From assembly GCA_019358945.1 (NCBI GenBank), contig JAHHIE010000002.1, positions 248,001 through 312,000 on the forward strand: a DNA stretch of 64,000 nucleotides, written 5' to 3'. Under the pieces are notes generated by a model, which worked only from the letters and a program-made list of their open reading frames with translations, made no database searches and had not been told where the DNA came from. The DNA comes from Stenomitos rutilans HA7619-LM2. GTDB taxonomy: Bacteria; Cyanobacteriota; Cyanobacteriia; Leptolyngbyales; Leptolyngbyaceae. Position 1 is the stretch's first letter, and the number at the start of each line of letters is the position of its first letter. Shown here piece after piece: positions 58,469 through 64,000 of the stretch. Made by a program: the position numbers and the translations under genes.

Positions 58469-58933
58469 TTATGGTAACAAAAGCATTGCGTTGGTGATCA
58501 TTTGAAGCGATTGAGGGGATAGCTCAATCTCAACACCCGCCTCACCTGCGCCGATCAATATAGTTGGAGAGTCCATTCAATGCCGATTCATCAGGACAGG
58601 AATTGAATTGGCCCCGATGGGAGAAACACCATTGGGAGGATAATGGAGTAACTCTAAAAGAGCCGTCCTCTCTACTATTTGCAACCGTTTACAACCAACC
58701 TGCTCAGCAACCTGGTGCAAATTTAAGCGCGTCTCGATCGGAGCAACCACCAGACAACGGTATTCTCGGTCTTTTGTCTCCAGCAATAACGTCTTTGTAA
58801 TGCGAGAAAGCTCGTAACCCAACGCTTGAGCAACGTCTTGAGGGCTGCGAATTGGTATCAGCAAGTCCTTGTGAATATGCACTTGATAGGGAGTTTTGAA
58901 CTCATCCAGAATTTTTTGGATGCGATCGTGCAT
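58469..58933 (-). pseudogene. YbaK/ProX-type aminoacyl-tRNA deacylase, interrupted by TGA
   Basis: YbaK-like proteins hydrolyse misacylated tRNA such as Cys-tRNA(Pro). From the ATG at 58933 the frame reads MHDRIQKILDEFKTPYQVHI, LGYELSRITKTLLLETK and PPNGVSPIG, then stops at TGA (58577-58579). The same frame continues past the stop with MDSPTILIGAGEAGVEIELS to TAA at 58469-58471, exactly the missing C-terminal strands of the family. The full frame would have about 154 residues, the normal family length. The most economical explanation is a single TGG- or CGA-to-TGA change; readthrough is possible. It lies directly after the DUF6875-like gene on the same strand. Confidence 0.8.
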
Positions 58934-58967
58934 AACGGCTACTCTGACGCTTAAAGCTGTAGACAGG

Positions 58968-59714
58968 TTACCCAAACGCTCGTGCTAAACGAGCAAAAGG
59001 ACATTTGCTGACCTTAGGTGCGGCTAAGTAGTCTTGTGGAATCGTGACCGGATGACCTTGGGCAAGTTGCGCCTGTGCTAGTGCCAGTGCTTTTCGGGCA
59101 TGGCTAAGCTTCGCTTCATCCTTAATGATGGAACTCATGCGTTCTAAATACGCTTGCAGATATCTCACTCGAAGTTGAGGTTGGTCGCTCATGCGCTCCA
59201 GGAAGGGAAGGTCTGACTCTGCCATAAACCGAATAGCCAACATTGGAATCGGGCTGCGTAGAGGGCGGAAATGGGGATTGTGCAGCCCCGGCGTTTCATT
59301 CTGCTGATGAAACTCGCCAATCATGAGGCCCTGCTCAACAAAAAAGGGCTTGAGCTTCTGCTGCACAGCATCGATGAGTTCAGGTGCTTGCTCAGGGGAA
59401 ACGTCTGGAAAAACAAGCATAATTGCTTTATAAAACGCCATTTCTCCGCTTTGAGGCTCTAGCTCTAAAAACTGATCGCGATAACGGCGAACAATCTCTT
59501 CAATCTGAGATTGACCCATTGCTTGGGTACGGATGACCGCTAACCGAATCGTATCAAGTTGTAAGGCACGGGGCACAAACGGACAGACAGGCCCCGATCG
59601 ACCTAAGTCAGGATGAGGTCTCCCCAAAAAATTTTTGACCCACTCTGTCATTTCAGTGAAGTAAGCCAAATCTGGCTGAAGCTGATCGAGATCAGCAGGT
59701 GCAAAAAGCTGCAT
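58968..59714 (-). CDS. DUF6875-like protein, unknown
   Basis: A 248-residue soluble protein. Distinctive features are WVKNFLGRPHPDLGRSGPVC, PFVP, AIMLVFPDVSPEQAPELIDA, GLMIGEFHQQNETPGLHNPH and FRPLRSPIPMLAIRFMAESD. This is the pattern I associate with DUF6875; the assignment is from memory and moderate. I do not know a reaction for it. It is divergent from the A-T-TE synthetase and separated by 417 bp. The conserved Cys-Pro-Phe and His-rich segments could suit a catalytic role, but that is speculation. Confidence 0.6.
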   Translation of the reverse strand: MQLFAPADLDQLQPDLAYFTEMTEWVKNFLGRPHPDLGRSGPVCPFVPRALQLDTIRLAVIRTQAMGQSQIEEIVRRYRDQFLELEPQSGEMAFYKAIMLVFPDVSPEQAPELIDAVQQKLKPFFVEQGLMIGEFHQQNETPGLHNPHFRPLRSPIPMLAIRFMAESDLPFLERMSDQPQLRVRYLQAYLERMSSIIKDEAKLSHARKALALAQAQLAQGHPVTIPQDYLAAPKVSKCPFARLARAFG

Positions 59715-60131
59715 GCTCTTAAGTCCGTAGAACGTTAACGGTTTAGTGCGTCAGGCTGAGTAGCGCTTCGCCAGGTCAAAAAATTGACTGCTGGAGAATG
59801 AACTGTTAGCTGGTAGGCACAAAAAACACTGCCGCTAGCAAAACGTAGCGAACATGGTACTGACACCGTCTGGAGCGTTCATCACATCCCCATTGATTGA
59901 CTTAGAAGGCTTATCGAAATAACTTGAGAAACTTTCGGGGAAAAGTTAGCTCAACGTAGACATCCTAGATATTCTTTTGGGCAATTTATGGGTACAGATT
60001 GGCTCGTTTGTTGAGCGATCGCCTACGTGCGATTGCTTTGATTGAACAAAACTTTATGCACTATTGCGAACAATAAAGTTTGAACAAATTTGAAGGCGAA
60101 ATGACTGCCAAACCAGGGCAGGAGTGAAACG
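59715..60131. other. Divergent regulatory region upstream of the synthetase
   Basis: It holds the promoters of the minus-strand DUF6875-like gene and the plus-strand synthetase. GAGTAGCGCTTCGCC near 59757 is a fragment of the dispersed palindromic repeat. The compact direct/inverted repeat at 60042-60088 lies just before the synthetase start. Confidence 0.5.
60042..60088. promoter_or_regulatory. 47-bp element: 9-bp direct repeats outside 7-bp inverted repeats
   Basis: TTGAACAAA (60042-60050) is followed by ACTTTAT (60051-60057), 15 bases, ATAAAGT (60073-60079) and a second exact TTGAACAAA (60080-60088). The inner arms are perfect reverse complements. It could be a regulator operator or the scar of a very small mobile element with its target duplication. 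It ends 43 bases before the synthetase start codon. Confidence 0.65.
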
Positions 60132-62879
60132 TTGGGTAATAAGAGGCCGTTGCCAAATGTGAAGATGGAGCGAAACAGTATGCAATGGGAAGAACAGCCA
60201 TCGGGTGGCCTTCTGACAACCGATCGCCAGACGCGACCTTCCATGAGGCAGGGTATCCGTATTGATACCAACCAGGCTACATGTATCCATCTTTTGTTTG
60301 AAGCGCAGGTGGAAAAAACACCTGAGGCGATCGCGGTTGTCTTTGAAAACCAAACCCTCACCTATTGGGCGTTGAACCAAAGAGCCAATCAACTGGCACA
60401 CCAACTGATCCAGCAAGGAGTTGGCCCTGAAGTACTCGTTGGCATTTGTGTTGAACGCTCGTTAGAGATGATTGTCGGATTGCTCGGTATTCTTAAAGCG
60501 GGTGGAGCATACGTGCCGCTTGATCCCGCCTACCCAGCAGAGCGTTTGGCATTCATTTTGGACGATACTCAAGTACCTGTCATTTTGACTCAGGCACATC
60601 TGGTAGACAGCCTGCCTGCCTCCCCTGCTAAAGTTGTCTGCTTAAACTCAGATTGGGAGGAAACGCGCCAAACTACTTTAAAAAATCCCAGTGGACGAGC
60701 GATCGCCAATAACCTGATGTACGTGATCTACACCTCAGGCTCAACGGGCAAACCAAAAGGGGTCATGATTCCCCATGTGGGTATCTGGAACCAACTTTAC
60801 TGGAGACAAACTACTTTTTCCCTCACACCAGCAGATCGAGTTTTACAATCTATTTCCTTCAGCTTTGATCCATCTGTTTGGCAAATCTTTTGGCCGTTAT
60901 CGTTCGGGGCGCAGCTAGTCTTGCCAGTTCCAGGTGGGCAAAAAGACCTTGTCTATCTCATCCAGTTAATGGCTCAGCAGCAGATCACTGTCATGGCATT
61001 GGTGCCTTCTATGCTGCGTGCATTACTAGCCCAACCATCGATTGCTCAATGCACCTCCTTAAAACACGTCTTTTGTGGCGGAGAGGCGCTACCGTCTGAG
61101 TTGATTGAACAGTTTTATCAGCGCTTTCGGCCCAGTACGCTGTTACACAATGTGTATGGGCCAACTGAAGCCTCGATCGACGCGACGTTTTGGACGTGTC
61201 AACCTCACTTCACTCATCAAATTGCTCCTATCGGTCGGGCGATCGCCAACACGCAAATCTATATTCTTGACGAACGCCTTCAACTTGTAGCGTCTGGAGA
61301 ATCCGGTGAGCTACACATTAGTGGTGCCGGGTTGGCTCGTGGCTACCTCAACCGTGCCAATCTAACGGCTGAAAAGTTCGTTTCTCTACACAGCAATCAA
61401 ATCAATGCCCGTCTCTACAAAACGGGAGATTTGGCACGTTATTTGCCCGATGGCAATGTTGAGTTTCTGGGGCGAATTGACCATCAGGTGAAAATCCGGG
61501 GTTTTCGGATTGAGTTAGGCGAAATTGAAATTGCGCTCAAGCAGCATTCTTTGCTGACTGAAACTGTGGTTGTTGCCCGTGAAGATTCACCAGGAAACCA
61601 TCGTTTAGTAGCTTACGTCGTGCCATCTGAAGCAGCCGTGCCAACGACCGCTGAGTTACGCAGCTTTTTGCAGGAAAAGCTTCCTGAATACATGGTGCCC
61701 TCTGCCTTCGTTGTGCTCAAAACCTTGCCCCTAAATGCGAGTGGTAAGCTCGATCGCCAAGTTCTGCCGGCCCCAGAATCAGAAGTTGCCTTAGATAACG
61801 CATTTGAAGCACCTAAAGATGCTTTAGAAAATGATTTAACACAGCTTTGGGAGCAGATTCTAAACGTCCGTCCGATCGGGGTGAAAGACAACTTCTTTGA
61901 ATTAGGGGGAGACTCTCTGCTAGCAACCCGCGTCTTGGCCCAAATTGAAACGATGCGCGGACAAAAACTACCGTTAGCTGTCTTTCAGGAAGCAGCAACG
62001 GTAGAAAACCTGGCTGAGTGCTTACGGCGGCAGGATTTAACCATGACCCAAAAGCCGCTGGTTGTGATTCAACCGCATGGGATCAAACCACCTCTTTTCT
62101 GCATCCACTCCAGAAACCACCATGTGTTGAATTATTTCCCACTCGCGCGCCATTTGAAACCCGATCGACCTGTTTATGGGTTACAACCGCGTACAACAGA
62201 TGTTAGTCTCCTCTCCAAGCTCTCGGTTGAAGAAATAGCCGCTGACTATATCGAAGAGATACGAGCACTTCAGCCGAGCGGCCCTTATTTTTTATTGGGC
62301 TATTCCTTTGGGGGTTTAGTTGCCTATGAAATGGCGAGACAACTTGCCGCTCAAGGGGAGCGCATCGCCCTACTAGCGATGGTTGATACCTACAATTTGA
62401 GGAAGCCGTGGTTCAAGCGGACACCAACCTACCTTAATATGCTCAAACGATTGCCCATACATCGGGCTGAGCTAAAAAAGCGCCGCTTGAAGGAAAAAGT
62501 GCACTATGGCTGGAAGGTACTGACGCAGGAAGTTCAGAAAAATTCAGACGGTCAATCATTGTCTTTGGCTCAACAGCCTAGTCCTGAAATTGTGATGCTC
62601 GAAGCCGCTTATGAGCAGTTGGTGAAAAACTATGTTCCTCAAACCTATCCGGGACAGATTACTCTTTTGAAAGCGGTTCGTCCACCTGAGGCAGCGCAGC
62701 GTTTGATTTCCGATAGGATTGATGCCTTGTTAGGTTGGTCGAAGCTAGCTGATAGCGTTGAGGTTTATGAGTTGCCGTGCAACCATTTTAATGTGGTCTT
62801 CGAGCCTTTTGTTCAGCTTTTAGCAGAAGGGCTACAGATTTATCTTGATTCAGCTCAAGGTGAGGACGCGATCAATTGA
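60132..62879 (+). CDS. Single-module NRPS-like enzyme (adenylation-carrier-thioesterase)
   Basis: A 915-residue protein without a condensation domain. The adenylation domain (about 50-545) has LMYVIYTSGSTGKPKGVMIP, VYGPTEASIDATFW, ISGAGLARGYLNR, YKTGDLARYLPDGNVEFLGR and KIRGFRIELGE; its A10 motif has NASGKLDR. The carrier (about 560-640) has the phosphopantetheine Ser in DNFFELGGDSLLATRVL. The thioesterase (about 655-905) has GYSFGGLVAYEMAR (Ser about 725), Asp in MVDTY and His in CNHFNVV. The position-235 Asp (FDPSVW) indicates an amino acid rather than a keto acid substrate. Start TTG has AGGAG seven bases upstream. Likely product: a released or dimerised amino acid derivative (inference). 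Confidence 0.88.
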   Translation: MGNKRPLPNVKMERNSMQWEEQPSGGLLTTDRQTRPSMRQGIRIDTNQATCIHLLFEAQVEKTPEAIAVVFENQTLTYWALNQRANQLAHQLIQQGVGPEVLVGICVERSLEMIVGLLGILKAGGAYVPLDPAYPAERLAFILDDTQVPVILTQAHLVDSLPASPAKVVCLNSDWEETRQTTLKNPSGRAIANNLMYVIYTSGSTGKPKGVMIPHVGIWNQLYWRQTTFSLTPADRVLQSISFSFDPSVWQIFWPLSFGAQLVLPVPGGQKDLVYLIQLMAQQQITVMALVPSMLRALLAQPSIAQCTSLKHVFCGGEALPSELIEQFYQRFRPSTLLHNVYGPTEASIDATFWTCQPHFTHQIAPIGRAIANTQIYILDERLQLVASGESGELHISGAGLARGYLNRANLTAEKFVSLHSNQINARLYKTGDLARYLPDGNVEFLGRIDHQVKIRGFRIELGEIEIALKQHSLLTETVVVAREDSPGNHRLVAYVVPSEAAVPTTAELRSFLQEKLPEYMVPSAFVVLKTLPLNASGKLDRQVLPAPESEVALDNAFEAPKDALENDLTQLWEQILNVRPIGVKDNFFELGGDSLLATRVLAQIETMRGQKLPLAVFQEAATVENLAECLRRQDLTMTQKPLVVIQPHGIKPPLFCIHSRNHHVLNYFPLARHLKPDRPVYGLQPRTTDVSLLSKLSVEEIAADYIEEIRALQPSGPYFLLGYSFGGLVAYEMARQLAAQGERIALLAMVDTYNLRKPWFKRTPTYLNMLKRLPIHRAELKKRRLKEKVHYGWKVLTQEVQKNSDGQSLSLAQQPSPEIVMLEAAYEQLVKNYVPQTYPGQITLLKAVRPPEAAQRLISDRIDALLGWSKLADSVEVYELPCNHFNVVFEPFVQLLAEGLQIYLDSAQGEDAIN

Positions 62880-62898
62880 ATTCAATGGCTCGATCGCA

Positions 62899-63744
62899 TT
62901 AGGAGGGCAAGGGGACAGATGGCACGGCTTTCGTTTCCAGCGCCGCAACACTACGACGAGTCGCTTCTACAAAACGGCTGACCCGAATAGGATCGATCGG
63001 CTGTTCGCGGCGACCATGCCGCTTGAGGGATGTTGATGCAATCACGCCGTTCGCCGCCTGCATCAAGGTTGAAATATTCTCCCAATCGGCACCACTCCCG
63101 ATCAAAACAGGTGTGCCATTGGCCGCAGCGGTGGCGAGTTCTAAATCTTCCAGATTGGGTGGACTTCCCGTAGCCCAACCGGACAGAATCACGGCATCGG
63201 CCAAACCGCGCTCGATCGTGTCTTGCACGGCAACTGTCAAATTGGGCGAACTCAGCGGACGAGCGTGCTTGACCAATACATCCGCAAAGATTTTGACATC
63301 GCTGCCCAACTCACGCCGATAGCGGAGCAATTCATGGGCATTGCCTTCAATGAGGCCCTGATCGGTCGCCATCACCCCTGTGAGCACATTGACACGGATA
63401 AATTGGGTTTGGGTGCAGGTCGCGATCGCTAGTGCACTTCGTGCATCATTTCGCAGCACGTTAAGGCCGATTGGTAAGGTCACCATCTGCTGCAAGCGAT
63501 GCACGACGAGGGTCATCGCACTGACTACAGCCGGATCGACATGATCCTTGGGAAAGGGTGCATCAAAAAAGTTTTCGACAATGATGCCATCCACACCACC
63601 CGAAGCAAGAGCAGTCGCTTCCTGTTCGGCGCGATCAATGACAGTCTTCAGGCTGCCGCCCCAGAGTGCCGATGTGGGCAACGGGAGTAAATGGACGACA
63701 CCAATAATCGGATTCGGAGTCTTGAAAATTTGAGTTAAGTCCAC
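62899..63744 (-). CDS. btpA: BtpA, photosystem I biogenesis protein
   Basis: BtpA is a thylakoid-associated protein needed to accumulate photosystem I reaction-centre proteins in Synechocystis. The sequence shows the near-complete family pattern: TPNPIIGVVHLLPLPTSALW, QEATALASGGVDGIIVENFF, GLNVLRNDARSALAIA, FIRVNVLTGVMATDQGLIEG and VILSGWATGSPPNLEDLELA, a TIM-barrel-like protein. A GTG at 63744 gives (M)DLTQIF, as in relatives, and 281 residues; a TTG at 63825 would add 27 unlike residues. It is convergent with the synthetase, ending 20 bp away. Confidence 0.93.
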   Translation of the reverse strand: MDLTQIFKTPNPIIGVVHLLPLPTSALWGGSLKTVIDRAEQEATALASGGVDGIIVENFFDAPFPKDHVDPAVVSAMTLVVHRLQQMVTLPIGLNVLRNDARSALAIATCTQTQFIRVNVLTGVMATDQGLIEGNAHELLRYRRELGSDVKIFADVLVKHARPLSSPNLTVAVQDTIERGLADAVILSGWATGSPPNLEDLELATAAANGTPVLIGSGADWENISTLMQAANGVIASTSLKRHGRREQPIDPIRVSRFVEATRRSVAALETKAVPSVPLPS

Positions 63745-63825
63745 GTGCGTTAAGAATTCGGACTCATTGAAACGGGTCTGGTTGCTAAAATCATAACTTT
63801 TTACTGCCCCTGTATCTGCGGTCAA

Positions 63826-64000
63826 TCGCGATCGACGATCGAACCACTAAGTACTGTTACCTCTTGCTTCACCATCCTCGGTTCAGACGCAGCGTATCAT
63901 GCGCTAGTATGAGTAGATAGTAAAGATGTTGTCGGGCATGTCCATTCACTCAGGTCTACGCTAGCAAAGCGACAATGACGTTCCTGAAGGCGGATCGACC
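63826..64000. other. Right edge of the window, no gene seen
   Basis: Upstream side of btpA. It contains its probable promoter region and no complete frame or RNA gene. Confidence 0.4.

Overview
The window is a contiguous piece of a cyanobacterial chromosome. The evidence is the very frequent HIP1 octamer GCGATCGC, the fused cyanobacterial ribosomal-protein superoperon (rplC to prfA, lacking rpsJ, rpsN and rpmD), and lineage-typical genes: ndhN-ldpA, a Ycf45-type R3H ATPase, a DUF3685/Ycf55-like protein, btpA and a GlgA2-type glycogen synthase. The dispersed short repeats, WD40 proteins and many-PAS kinases suggest a filamentous, Leptolyngbya/Oscillatoria-like organism; that assignment is inference.

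Layout. 0-5.7 kb: hrcA, a membrane TPR protein, and a coupled GNAT acetyltransferase plus membrane glycosyltransferase pair on the minus strand. 5.9-10.2 kb: dprA, a HigA-like antitoxin broken by a stop codon, a small membrane protein with a clear terminator, and glgA. 10.2-14.8 kb: a minus-strand two-gene signalling operon (seven-PAS HisKA_2 kinase followed by a receiver-kinase hybrid). 15.3-22.6 kb: a membrane helical-repeat protein with a DUF3685 regulator, an AMIN/SH3-type cell-wall amidase, and a small unknown protein. 22.7-26.7 kb: ycf45-like, ldpA and ndhN on the minus strand. 27.4-45.2 kb: the ribosomal superoperon with secY, adk, infA, rpoA, truA and prfA. 45.7-55.3 kb: accessory region with a TIR-WD40 protein, a DUF4336 protein, an unannotated-size 54-residue membrane protein, an ABC exporter, a Cys-rich small protein and a WD40 Ser/Thr kinase. 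55.6-64 kb: a CE1-type esterase, a CtpA-type protease, a YbaK-like deacylase broken by an in-frame TGA, a DUF6875-like protein beside a single-module A-T-TE peptide synthetase, and btpA.

The most unusual signals are these. (1) Short dispersed repeat families, normally intergenic, sit in frame inside linkers of three or four proteins (glycosyltransferase twice, amidase, ABC exporter) and also fill spacers of the ribosomal operon, where several form inverted repeats. (2) Two otherwise intact genes carry a single in-frame stop with family-like sequence continuing past it. (3) A stand-alone A-T-TE synthetase is preceded by a compact 47-bp element with exact 9-bp direct repeats outside 7-bp inverted repeats. 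(4) A 14-blade membrane TIR-WD40 protein is present. No CRISPR array, insertion sequence, rRNA or convincing tRNA was seen. All calls come from reading the sequence and family knowledge; no database search was run.
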